DNA from: Propionibacteriaceae bacterium
GTDB taxonomy: Bacteria > Actinomycetota > Actinomycetes > Propionibacteriales > Propionibacteriaceae
NCBI GenBank assembly: GCA_017306015.1
Contig: JAFKJK010000007.1
Span: forward strand, 1-64,000
Direction: 5' to 3'
DNA length: 64,000 nt
The first letter of the stretch is position 1. Each line of letters starts with the position of its first letter. Below are positions 56,576-64,000 of this stretch, in pieces. Below the pieces are notes generated by a model. That model did not search any database. It was given only the letters and a program-made list of their open reading frames with translations, and was not told the DNA's origin. A program made the translations under genes and the position numbers.

Positions 56576-57658
56576 TCAGCCGTTGCGACGCGCGAAGTCG
56601 GTCATGAAGTCGATCAGCGCGGTCACGCCCTCGATCGGCATCGCGTTGTAGATGCTCGCCCGCATTCCGCCCACCGACCGGTGACCGGCGAGGTTCGTCA
56701 GCCCGGCCGCAGCAGCTTCGGCGACGAACGTCTTGTCCAGGTCCGGGTTCGCCTGCAGGAACGGCACGTTCATCCACGAGCGGGAATCGAGCGCGACGGG
56801 GTTCGAGTAGTAGTCGGACGCGTCGATGTAGCCGTACAGGGCGTCCGCCTTCGCCTGGTTGCGCTCGGCCATCGCCGCCAGCCCGCCGAGGTCCTTGACC
56901 CACTTCAGGATCAGGCCGAGCAGGTAGATCCCGAAGGTCGGGGGAGTATTCAGCATCGAGTCCGACTCGGCCATCTGCCGGTAGTCCCAGATGGACGGCG
57001 TCCCCGGGCGGGCGTGCCCGACCAGGTCGTCGCGGACGACCACCACGGCCAGGCCGGACGGGCCCATGTTCTTCTGGGCGCCGCCGTAGAGCAGGCCGAA
57101 CCTCGACACGTCCAGCGGCCGGGACAGGATCGTAGAACTCACGTCGGCGACCAGCGGTACCTCGCCGGCGTCAGGGACGTAGCCGAACTCGACCCCGCCG
57201 ATGGTCTCATTGGGCGTGTAGTGCAGGTACCTCGCGGCCGGGTCGACGGTGAAGCTCCCCGCGGCCGGGGTGTCGGTGTAGTTCGACGCGGCCTGGTCGG
57301 CGAGCACGTCGACGCCGAGCCCCTGGGCCTTGGCGGCCTTGATCGCCTTCGCCGACCACTGGCCGGTGTTGAGGAAGGCCACCCGGTCGCCGGGAGCCGT
57401 CAGGTTCAGCGGGATGGCGTCGAACTGACCGCTCGCGCCGCCCTGCAGGAAGAGGACCCGGTAGTTGTCGGGCACGCCGAGGATCTCCCGGAACAGCGCC
57501 TCGGTCTCGGCTGCGCACTCGACGAACGCCTTGCCGCGGTGCGACACCTCGAGCACGGACATGCCCGAGCCCTGCCAGTCCGTGAGCTCGGACTGGGCGA
57601 CCTTGAGGGCATCGAGGGGGAGCATGGCCGGACCTGCAGAGAAGTTGTATGCACGCAT
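56576..57658 (-). CDS. serC: Phosphoserine aminotransferase
   Basis: This 360-residue PLP enzyme makes phosphoserine from 3-phosphohydroxypyruvate and glutamate, the second serine step. It begins RAYNFSAGPAMLP. The PLP lysine is in LLYGGAQKNMGPSGLAVVVV, and LFLQGGASGQFDAIPLNL and MRASIYNAMPIEGV are conserved. It has the short proteobacterial/Bacillus-type sequence rather than the mycobacterial one. ATG 57658 is supported by a -10 element (GAGAAT) 7 nt upstream. It is cotranscribed with serA. Confidence 0.95.
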   Translation of the reverse strand: MRAYNFSAGPAMLPLDALKVAQSELTDWQGSGMSVLEVSHRGKAFVECAAETEALFREILGVPDNYRVLFLQGGASGQFDAIPLNLTAPGDRVAFLNTGQWSAKAIKAAKAQGLGVDVLADQAASNYTDTPAAGSFTVDPAARYLHYTPNETIGGVEFGYVPDAGEVPLVADVSSTILSRPLDVSRFGLLYGGAQKNMGPSGLAVVVVRDDLVGHARPGTPSIWDYRQMAESDSMLNTPPTFGIYLLGLILKWVKDLGGLAAMAERNQAKADALYGYIDASDYYSNPVALDSRSWMNVPFLQANPDLDKTFVAEAAAAGLTNLAGHRSVGGMRASIYNAMPIEGVTALIDFMTDFARRNG

Positions 57659-57665
57659 GGCGCCC

Positions 57666-57671
57666 ATTCTC
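57666..57671 (-). promoter_or_regulatory. -10 element of serC (leaderless)
   Basis: GAGAAT on the minus strand ends 7 nt before the ATG at 57658. Confidence 0.4.
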
Positions 57672-57794
57672 TCAGCCCGTCTGCGTCAATTGCGTACCGC
57701 TCCTGCGGGCTGGACTGCTGGCGACACCATTGTCGGGTCGCGCCGCGCCGACCGGTCGGTGAGACGATGCCCGAATCCCGAAGTCAGGAGCGAG

Positions 57795-58442
57795 ATGACG
57801 GCCGAGCCTCCAGCCCGCCGCGTCCTCGTCGTCGAGGACGAGCCGCTGATCCGCGCACTGGTGCTCTCGCTGCTCCAGAACGGGGGGTTCGAGGCCCGGG
57901 GCGTGAGCGGCGCGGCGGAGGCGATCGCGGCCCTGCCGGAGTTCGACCCGGACGCACTGCTGGTCGATCTGGACCTCGGTGACGGCCCGGGCGGTGTCGA
58001 GGTGCTCACCTACGCCGACCAGGTGATGCCCGGGATCGCCCTGGTGGTGCTGACCAACGCCCCGTCGCCCGGCGTCCTCGGCGTCGACCCGCAGCTGATC
58101 CCGGCCCGGGCCGCGTACCTGCACAAGCGGTCCCTGGGCGAGGCCAGCCTGGTCCTGGACACCATCGGCGAGGTGCTCGCCGACGAGCGCCCCCGTCGCG
58201 ACGACACCACTCCGACCGGCCCGCTCAGCGGCCTGAGCCCGGACCAGCTCGAGGTGCTGCGGCTGATCGCGTCCGGCTACAGCAACGCCGAGATCGGCGC
58301 GCGGCGCGGCACCTCCACCCACGGCGTTGAGCAGGTCGTCCAGCGGCTGATCGCCCGCCTCGGGGTGGCGCGGGGACCGGGCACGAACCCCAGGGTCCAG
58401 CTGGCGAAGCTCTACTACGCCCACGGACCCCATCCGCAGTGA
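57795..58442 (+). CDS. LuxR-type response regulator
   Basis: This 215-residue protein has a receiver domain (residues 8-125) with the acidic pair in VVEDEP, phospho-acceptor Asp58 (LLVDLDLGDG), Thr87 and Lys111 all present. Residues about 143-205 form a LuxR/GerE helix-turn-helix (LSPDQLEVLRLIASGYSNAEIG). It should be phosphorylatable and bind DNA. AGGAG lies 5 nt before the ATG. It overlaps the kinase-like gene by 4 bp (GTGA). Confidence 0.92.
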   Translation: MTAEPPARRVLVVEDEPLIRALVLSLLQNGGFEARGVSGAAEAIAALPEFDPDALLVDLDLGDGPGGVEVLTYADQVMPGIALVVLTNAPSPGVLGVDPQLIPARAAYLHKRSLGEASLVLDTIGEVLADERPRRDDTTPTGPLSGLSPDQLEVLRLIASGYSNAEIGARRGTSTHGVEQVVQRLIARLGVARGPGTNPRVQLAKLYYAHGPHPQ

Positions 58443-60265
58443 GGTCGACCGGCCTGCTGGCACCGGGCGGAGTGCCGATCCGCGTACGCCGGGCACTGCG
58501 CCGCTCCGGGACGGGGTGGCTGGTGGCCCTCGGTCCCACGCCGTGGTTCCTGCTGACCGACTGCCTCGGCCCGCCGGCGATGGCCGGCTGGGCGGGCGTG
58601 CCCGGAGTGCTGGTGCAGCTCGTCGTCGTCGTTTGGTTGGCCGAACCGCTGCTGGCGAGGTGGTGCCGGGGTACGCGCGGCCGGGCCTGGCCGACGCTGT
58701 CGGTGTACGCGGTCGCGGGCGGGCTGCGGGCTGCCGTCTGGGTGGCGCTGACTCCGTCCACAGCAGGCTTCTGGACGGACTGGGCCCGGCTGGCGCCGTC
58801 CCGGGTGCTGGGCAGCGTGATCTGGCTCACCGGCTCGGCCCTCGTCGTCCACTGGCTCGGCCAGGTGCGCAGGCAGCGGGTCGACCTCGCCGCCCAGTAC
58901 CTCCGGCTGTCCAGCACCCGCAGACAGGACGCCGCCGGACTGGCCGAGGCGGACGAGGAGCTGGCAGCCGTCAGGGCGACCACCCAGGCGGCGCTGGCGG
59001 ACATCCGGGCCCGGCTGACGCCGCAGCTGGGCGAGGCGGAGCTGCGAGGCACCGTAGCCGTCATCGAGGACGTGGTGGCGCGCCTGGTCCGTCCGGCCAG
59101 CCACGAGCTGGCGGCGATGCCGGCCGGGCTGGCCGCGCCCGCACGGGAGGAACTGTGGCTGCGTCGCCGCGAGATCGTGCCCGCCGTGATCCGTGCCTGG
59201 CCGAAGGCGGCGCCGTACCAGCCCCTCCTCGTGGCTGCGCTGTGCCTGCCGATGGTGCTGGCCGCGGAGCTCGTCCCACCGCCCTACGACGCCGGCCCGG
59301 TCGGCCTGATCGGGTTGGCCGGGCTGGCGATCCAGGTCGCCCTCCTCGTGCCGGCGCGCTTCCTGCTCGCGCCGAGGCTGCGGCGCAGCGGCGCCCACGT
59401 CGGTGTCGCCGTCGTCGCCGCGAGCTACCTGATGCTGTTCGCGATCGGCCTCGGCACACTGTGGGTGGTCCGCGACCTTCAGCCGGCCAGCTCGCTCGAA
59501 GCCCTCCTCGCGCCGGCCCTGGTCACCGTCGGCAGCGGGGGGATCGCAGCGGCGACGCTCGTGCACTCCCGGGAGGCGGCGCGTGCCCGGGCCGTGATCC
59601 GGCGGACCCAATGGGACCAGCGGCGGACGCGGCAACGACTCTGGGCGCAGCGCCGCCGGCTGGCGATGGCCCTGCACGGCCGCGTCCAGGCGAACCTGAC
59701 CGCCGCGGCCCTGGTGCTGTCCGCCGCCGGCGACTCCCTGGAAGCCGGCGGCTCGCTCGACCCCGCCGTGATCGCGCAGGTTCGGCACACCCTCACCCTG
59801 GCCGCCTGGATCGACAACGCTCCGCCGGGAGCCCCGCGGGAACGCCTGACCTCGATCGCGGACGTCTGGTCCGGGGTGCTGCAGGTCGGCCTGGAGTTGC
59901 GGCCGCAGGCAGAGGAACTGCTGGACGTCAGCCGGGACGTGGCCGACGCGGCCGTCGAGGTGCTGCGCGAGATCCTGCTGAACGCCGTCCGGCACGGCGG
60001 TGCAGCATCGGCGCGGGTGGTGATCGGGCTCGACCGCGGCTCGATGGTGTGCCTCCGGGTCGCCGAACGCCGCTCCGGGCCACGGCCGTCCCGGGCCTCG
60101 CAGGAACCGGGGCTGGGACGCTCGCTGATCGACTCGCTCGCCGTCGACTGGGCCGAGCAGGACGCGGCGGAGGGCAGGATCACGGTCGTCCTGCTGGCCG
60201 GTGGTCCCACCCCGGGCGTCGCGGACGCTGCCGTCCGGTTGGCCGACGTGGCCGACCTTGGCTGA
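58439..60265 (+). CDS. Membrane histidine-kinase-like protein with degenerate catalytic motifs
   Basis: In this 608-residue protein four hydrophobic segments (about 28-42, 52-72, 87-104, 123-140) precede a cytoplasmic helical linker (about 145-255). Four more follow (262-280, 287-308, 320-344, 354-375), then the dimerisation helix and an ATPase-like domain. The histidine is His413 in [16 protein letters not shown], where the usual acidic residue after His is Gly. The N-box is present ([12 protein letters not shown]), but the DxGxG ATP-binding motif is not recognisable. It may be a weak or regulatory kinase. The GTG start overlaps the response regulator stop. Confidence 0.82.
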   Translation: MRSTGLLAPGGVPIRVRRALRRSGTGWLVALGPTPWFLLTDCLGPPAMAGWAGVPGVLVQLVVVVWLAEPLLARWCRGTRGRAWPTLSVYAVAGGLRAAVWVALTPSTAGFWTDWARLAPSRVLGSVIWLTGSALVVHWLGQVRRQRVDLAAQYLRLSSTRRQDAAGLAEADEELAAVRATTQAALADIRARLTPQLGEAELRGTVAVIEDVVARLVRPASHELAAMPAGLAAPAREELWLRRREIVPAVIRAWPKAAPYQPLLVAALCLPMVLAAELVPPPYDAGPVGLIGLAGLAIQVALLVPARFLLAPRLRRSGAHVGVAVVAASYLMLFAIGLGTLWVVRDLQPASSLEALLAPALVTVGSGGIAAATLVHSREAARARAVIRRTQWDQRRTRQRLWAQRRRLAMALHGRVQANLTAAALVLSAAGDSLEAGGSLDPAVIAQVRHTLTLAAWIDNAPPGAPRERLTSIADVWSGVLQVGLELRPQAEELLDVSRDVADAAVEVLREILLNAVRHGGAASARVVIGLDRGSMVCLRVAERRSGPRPSRASQEPGLGRSLIDSLAVDWAEQDAAEGRITVVLLAGGPTPGVADAAVRLADVADLG

Positions 60266-60269
60266 CAAT
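60264..60269 (+). promoter_or_regulatory. -10 element of hisI (leaderless)
   Basis: GACAAT ends 6 nt before the GTG at 60276 and overlaps the end of the kinase-like gene. Confidence 0.4.
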
Positions 60270-60275
60270 GGGCCG

Positions 60276-60626
60276 GTGACGAACCTCGACCCCCGGATCA
60301 GCGGGCAGCTCAAGCGCACCCCCGACGGGCTCGTGCCGGCCATCGTGCAGGACGCGACGAGCGGCGCGGTCCTGATGCTGGCCTGGATGGACGATGAGGC
60401 GCTGGCGCGGACGCTGGCCACCCGCCGGGCCACCTACTGGTCACGAAGCCGGCAGCAGTACTGGGTCAAGGGCGAGACCAGCGGCAACACCCAGGCCGTA
60501 CGCGAGGTCCGGCTGGACTGCGACGGGGACACGCTCCTGCTCCGGGTGGACCAGACCGGCCCGGCCTGCCACACCGGGGCGGCCACCTGCTTCGACGAGA
60601 CGGTCCTGCTGGCGGAGGCCCGGTGA
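60276..60626 (+). CDS. hisI: Phosphoribosyl-AMP cyclohydrolase
   Basis: This 116-residue enzyme performs the third step of histidine synthesis. [38 protein letters not shown] and [20 protein letters not shown] are signatures. Cysteines in LDCDGD, GPACHTG and ATCF bind zinc. It is the single-domain form without HisE. The GTG start is favoured by the leaderless -10 element. trpE overlaps it by 4 bp, an arrangement seen in other actinobacteria. Confidence 0.95.
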   Translation: MTNLDPRISGQLKRTPDGLVPAIVQDATSGAVLMLAWMDDEALARTLATRRATYWSRSRQQYWVKGETSGNTQAVREVRLDCDGDTLLLRVDQTGPACHTGAATCFDETVLLAEAR

Positions 60627-62143
60627 ACCTCGACCTCCGGCCCGACCTGGAGGGCTTCCTCGCCGCCGGAGCCGAGCGCCGGGTCGTCAGCGTCCACACC
60701 CGGCTGCTCGCCGACGACCTGACCGCCGTGGGCCTGTACCACCGCCTGTGCGGGCGCCGTCCCGGCACCTTCCTGCTGGAGTCGGCCGCCGGCGGCGTCT
60801 GGGGCCGGTACTCCTTCATCGGCGTCAACGCGGCCGCGACCCTGACCGCCGTGGACGGTGCCGCCGCCTGGCAGTGGACGGGACGCCCGATCGGCGGACT
60901 GCCATCCGGTGGCGACCCGCTGCAGGTGCTCGCCCGCACCCTCGAACTGCTGCACACGCCGCGCGTCGACGGCCTGCCGCCGCTCACGTCCGGCCTGGTC
61001 GGCTATCTCGGCTACGACGTGGTCCGCAGGCTGGAAGTGCTCCCGGACGGCAATCCCGACGACCTGCAGCTGCCCGAACTCGCCCTGATGCTCGTCACCG
61101 AGCTGGCCGTCCTCGACCACCACACCGGCGAGGTGTGGCTGATCGCCAATGCCATCAACTTCGACGACTCGCCCGACCGGATCGCCGACGCCTACGCCGA
61201 CGCCCGGGCCCGGGTGGAGCGACTGGCCGCCGACCTGCTGGCGCCCGAGCCCGTCCTCGCCTCGCAACGCCGGGACGCCCCGGTTCCGGCGGTGCGGAGG
61301 CAGCGGAGCGCGGAGGAGTACCAGGCCGCGGTGAGCACGGCGATCGAGGCGATCAGGGCCGGCGAGGCCTTCCAGATCGTCCCCAGCCAACGCTTCGAGA
61401 TCGACTGCCCCGCCGACGCCCTGGACGTCTACCGGGTGCTGCGCCGGTCCAACCCCAGCCCGTACCTGTACCTGCTGCGGCTGGACGGGTTCGCGATCGT
61501 CGGCGCCAGCCCGGAGGCCCTGGTCACGGTGACCGGGGGAGTGGCGACCACCCATCCGATCGCCGGCACCCGTCCGCGAGGTGCCGACGCGGCCAGCGAC
61601 GCCGCGCTGGAGGCCGAGCTGCTGGCCGATCCGAAGGAGGCCGCCGAGCACCTGATGCTCGTCGACCTCGGCCGCAACGACCTGGGCCGGGTCTGCAAGC
61701 CGGGCAGCGTGACCGTCGTCGAGTTCATGAAGGTGCGCCGCTACAGCCAGGTGATGCACCTGGAGGCTGCGGTCACCGGTGAGCTGGCCGAGGGGCGGAC
61801 GGCGCTCGAGGCCACGCTGAGCTGCTTCCCGGCCGGCACCCTCAGCGGCGCCCCGAAAGTCCGGGCCATGGAGATCATCGACGCCGTCGAGACCAGCCGT
61901 CGCGGCCTGTACGGCGGAGTGGTGGGGTACTTCGACCTCGCCGGGGACTCCGACACCGCGATCGCCATCCGGACGGCGGTGATCCGCGACGGCGTGGCCT
62001 ACGTCCAGGCCGGCGCCGGGGTCGTCGCGGACTCCGTCCCCGCGCAGGAGGACGCCGAAGCCGCGAACAAGGCCAGGGCGGTGCTGAGCGCAGTTGCGGA
62101 GGCCAGCTCGCTGGTCCGGCTCGGCGGCGAAGCCGCCGGCTGA
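60623..62143 (+). CDS. trpE: Anthranilate synthase component I
   Basis: This 506-residue enzyme converts chorismate to anthranilate with ammonia from TrpG. It has [14 protein letters not shown] near the N-terminus (feedback-binding region), [35 protein letters not shown] and [10 protein letters not shown]. The length is normal. No trpG is seen in the window. The GTG start overlaps hisI. The 136 bp after it contain a small GTTCA/TGAAC inverted repeat (62169-62182) but no clear terminator or trp leader peptide. Confidence 0.97.
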   Translation: MNLDLRPDLEGFLAAGAERRVVSVHTRLLADDLTAVGLYHRLCGRRPGTFLLESAAGGVWGRYSFIGVNAAATLTAVDGAAAWQWTGRPIGGLPSGGDPLQVLARTLELLHTPRVDGLPPLTSGLVGYLGYDVVRRLEVLPDGNPDDLQLPELALMLVTELAVLDHHTGEVWLIANAINFDDSPDRIADAYADARARVERLAADLLAPEPVLASQRRDAPVPAVRRQRSAEEYQAAVSTAIEAIRAGEAFQIVPSQRFEIDCPADALDVYRVLRRSNPSPYLYLLRLDGFAIVGASPEALVTVTGGVATTHPIAGTRPRGADAASDAALEAELLADPKEAAEHLMLVDLGRNDLGRVCKPGSVTVVEFMKVRRYSQVMHLEAAVTGELAEGRTALEATLSCFPAGTLSGAPKVRAMEIIDAVETSRRGLYGGVVGYFDLAGDSDTAIAIRTAVIRDGVAYVQAGAGVVADSVPAQEDAEAANKARAVLSAVAEASSLVRLGGEAAG

Positions 62144-62279
62144 TCCCGGACCCGGCTGCGAGAACGCCGTTCAATCCTGAACAGCTCCACAAAGCTGCGC
62201 ATCCGGGCTGGCCAAACCGTCGCTCAGCGGTCAGGATGGGGTCTTGATAACAGGGCGGTAACGATTCGAGGAGTCATCG

Positions 62280-62507
62280 ATGGTAGAAGGCGTGGAGCGC
62301 GCCGCGGCTGCCCCCAAGGAGTATCACCACGGGCGCACCCCGGCCGCGTGGACCGGCAGCATCATCGCCGCCGTCGCTTTCACCCTTGGGGCCGTGGCAT
62401 TCGTGACCGGACCCAACCTCACCCTGATCTGGATCGCCGGCGTCCTGCTGGTGCTCGCGCTCGTTGCCGGCGCGGTGCTGCGGCGGATGGGCTACGGGCA
62501 GTCCTGA
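62280..62507 (+). CDS. HGxxPAAW-motif membrane protein of the trp cluster
   Basis: This 75-residue protein begins with a polar segment holding [13 protein letters not shown], the HGxxPAAW motif, followed by two membrane helices (about 27-45 and 48-66). This family sits between trpE and trpC in many actinobacteria (M. tuberculosis Rv1610). Its role is unknown. GAGGAG lies 6 nt before the ATG. It is separated by 136 bp from trpE but only 2 bp from trpC. Confidence 0.88.
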   Translation: MVEGVERAAAAPKEYHHGRTPAAWTGSIIAAVAFTLGAVAFVTGPNLTLIWIAGVLLVLALVAGAVLRRMGYGQS

Positions 62508-62509
62508 CG

Positions 62510-63289
62510 ATGACCGTCCTCGACGAGATCATCGCCGGGGTGGTCGAGGACCTCGCCGAGCGCAGGTCCGCACTTCCCCTGGGCGACCTCCAGGCGCACG
62601 CGAACCGCGTCCCGCCGGCACTCGACCCGCTACCGGCCCTCCGGGCGCCGGGCCTGGCGGTGATCGCCGAAGTGAAACGCTCCAGTCCCAGCAAGGGCGC
62701 GCTGGCGGCGATCGAGGATCCGGCTGCGCTCGCGTCCGCGTACGTCGCCGGGGGAGCGGCCGCGATCTCCGTCCTCACCGAGGGACGCCGGTTCGGCGGA
62801 TCGCTGGACGACCTGAGGGCGGTCCGGGCCGCGGTGCCGGCACCCGTGCTGCGCAAGGACTTCGTCGTCACCCCCTACCAGCTGTGGGAGGCCCGCGCCA
62901 ACGGGGCCGACCTCGTGCTGCTGATCGTGGCTGCGCTGAGCCAGGACGAGCTCGCCGAGCTGTCCGGCCTCGCCTCCCGGCTCGGGATGACCGCCCTGGT
63001 GGAGACCCACACCCCCGACGAGGTCCGCCGGGCTCTCGCCGTCGACGCCGGGCTGATCGGGGTGAACAACCGCGACCTGAAGACGCTGGCGGTGGATCTG
63101 CGCCACTTCGAGCAGATGGCCGCGATCATCGGCGACCGGGCGGTGAAGGTGGCCGAGTCGGGCATCCTGTCGGTCGCCGACGCGGAGCGGATGCGGGCCG
63201 CCGGTGCCGACGCGATCCTCGTCGGCGAACTCCTGGTCCGGCACGGCGATCCCGGCGCCGCCGTCGCCGCCCTGCGGTCGCTGGCATGA
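62510..63289 (+). CDS. trpC: Indole-3-glycerol phosphate synthase
   Basis: This 259-residue TIM-barrel enzyme converts CdRP to indole-3-glycerol phosphate. [14 protein letters not shown] carries the catalytic lysine and glutamate. [36 protein letters not shown] and [20 protein letters not shown] are conserved. Complete. It lies 2 bp after the HGxxPAAW gene and 31 bp before trpB. Confidence 0.97.
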   Translation: MTVLDEIIAGVVEDLAERRSALPLGDLQAHANRVPPALDPLPALRAPGLAVIAEVKRSSPSKGALAAIEDPAALASAYVAGGAAAISVLTEGRRFGGSLDDLRAVRAAVPAPVLRKDFVVTPYQLWEARANGADLVLLIVAALSQDELAELSGLASRLGMTALVETHTPDEVRRALAVDAGLIGVNNRDLKTLAVDLRHFEQMAAIIGDRAVKVAESGILSVADAERMRAAGADAILVGELLVRHGDPGAAVAALRSLA

Positions 63290-63320
63290 CTGCCCGTCGC
63301 GATTGTGAGTGAATAGGCGG

Positions 63321-64000
63321 GTGACCGATCGTCCCATGCCCGATCCCGTGGGCCATTTCGACATCTTCGGGGGCCGCTACGTGCCGGAGGCACTGATCGC
63401 CGCCCTCGACCAGCTCGACGCGGAGTTCACCGCAGCCTCGGCGGATCCCGCCTTCTGGGCCGAGCTGGACGACCTGCGACGCAACTACTCCGGCCGGCCC
63501 ACCCCGCTGACCGAGGCCCACCGGTTCAGCCGCCACTGCGGGAACGCTCGCGTCCTGCTGAAGCGCGAGGACCTCAACCACACCGGCTCGCACAAGATCA
63601 ACAACGTGCTCGGCCAGGCCCTGCTCACCCGGCGGATGGGCAAGACCCGGGTGATCGCCGAGACCGGCGCCGGCCAGCACGGCGTGGCCACGGCGACGGC
63701 CGCGGCACTGCTCGGGATGGAGTGCCGGGTGTACATGGGCAAGGTCGACACCGACCGGCAGGCGCTCAACGTGGCCCGGATGCAGCTGCTGGGTGCCGAG
63801 GTCGTCGCGGTCGAGTCCGGCAGCCAGACGCTGAAGGACGCCATGAACGAGGCCATGCGCGACTGGGTGGCATCGGTCGACAGCACGCACTACCTGATCG
63901 GCACCGTCGCCGGCCCGCACCCGTTCCCGAAGCTGGTCCGCGAGTTCCAGCGCGTGATCAGCACCGAGATCGCGGCCCAGACCACCGAGCGCTTCGGACG
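63321..64000 (+). CDS. trpB: Tryptophan synthase beta subunit (3' end cut by window)
   Basis: The first 226 codons are present. This PLP enzyme joins indole and serine. [32 protein letters not shown] with PLP lysine Lys92, and [21 protein letters not shown] are signatures of the TrpB1 type. The start is GTG 63321 or ATG 63336, which is in frame and leaves [15 protein letters not shown]. trpA is expected just beyond the edge. Confidence 0.96.
   Translation, partial: MTDRPMPDPVGHFDIFGGRYVPEALIAALDQLDAEFTAASADPAFWAELDDLRRNYSGRPTPLTEAHRFSRHCGNARVLLKREDLNHTGSHKINNVLGQALLTRRMGKTRVIAETGAGQHGVATATAAALLGMECRVYMGKVDTDRQALNVARMQLLGAEVVAVESGSQTLKDAMNEAMRDWVASVDSTHYLIGTVAGPHPFPKLVREFQRVISTEIAAQTTERFG

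Overview
The window is very GC-rich (roughly 70%), densely packed bacterial DNA with GTG/TTG starts, 1-4 bp gene overlaps and many leaderless promoters. Together with gene content (NucS, the GlgE pathway, methylmalonyl-CoA epimerase, a DivIVA-type coiled-coil protein, an HGxxPAAW membrane protein in the trp cluster, a DUF222-HNH gene) this indicates an actinobacterium. Methylmalonyl-CoA epimerase and overall gene style fit a Propionibacteriaceae-like organism, but no rRNA is present, so the family is an inference.

Layout. 1-1227: an Eis-like acetyltransferase cut by the window edge. 1351-4386: rpmE with a structured leader, then prfA, prmC and a Sua5-type threonylcarbamoyl-AMP synthase. 4389-13563: wecA, a small membrane protein, and the complete F1Fo ATP synthase operon (atpZ, B, E, F, H, A, G, D, C) followed by a DUF2550 protein. 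13554-16859: cobalamin adenosyltransferase, lipoprotein cyclophilin, hydrolase, zinc-ribbon protein and the mismatch endonuclease NucS. 16878-22407: AI-2E family permease, DivIVA-like protein, methylmalonyl-CoA epimerase, phosphoglucomutase and a YbbN-like protein. This whole run resembles the M. tuberculosis order from about Rv1297 to Rv1327.

22419-27165 is more accessory: a cyclase-fold protein, a nucleotidyltransferase-like protein, a DJ-1/PfpI protein, and an MFS pump carrying an unusual ~365-residue extracytoplasmic insert with nine perfect glycine-led heptads. 27302-35705 is a glycogen/alpha-glucan cluster on the minus strand (glgX, glgE, mak, glgB, then a GNAT-remnant/NUDIX fusion). 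It makes, branches and trims alpha-glucan from maltose-1-phosphate.

35888-48585 is the translation-fidelity/repair block: cysteine desulfurase, mnmA, MetE-like protein, ligA, ACT-domain protein and gatCAB, interrupted by a tandem YCII protein and an ECF sigma factor. 48578-55366 holds VanZ and helicase genes, a possibly SOS-regulated DUF222-HNH gene with a low-GC small gene, a proline iminopeptidase, a NUDIX hydrolase, a ComB-like phosphatase and an unknown protein. 55396-57658 is serC-serA. 57795-60265 is a response regulator with a membrane kinase-like partner whose key residues are degenerate. 60276-64000 is hisI-trpE-HGxxPAAW-trpC-trpB (trpB cut by the edge).

I found no tRNA, rRNA, CRISPR array, insertion sequence, prophage or origin. 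No gene-free stretch exceeds about 300 bases once the two small ORFs at 44230-44442 and 50801-50995 are counted. The most noteworthy signals are the heptad-insert MFS pump, the LexA-box-like site upstream of the DUF222-HNH gene, the degenerate sensor kinase, the rpmE leader hairpin, the GNAT-remnant/NUDIX fusion and the uniform leaderless promoter pattern.
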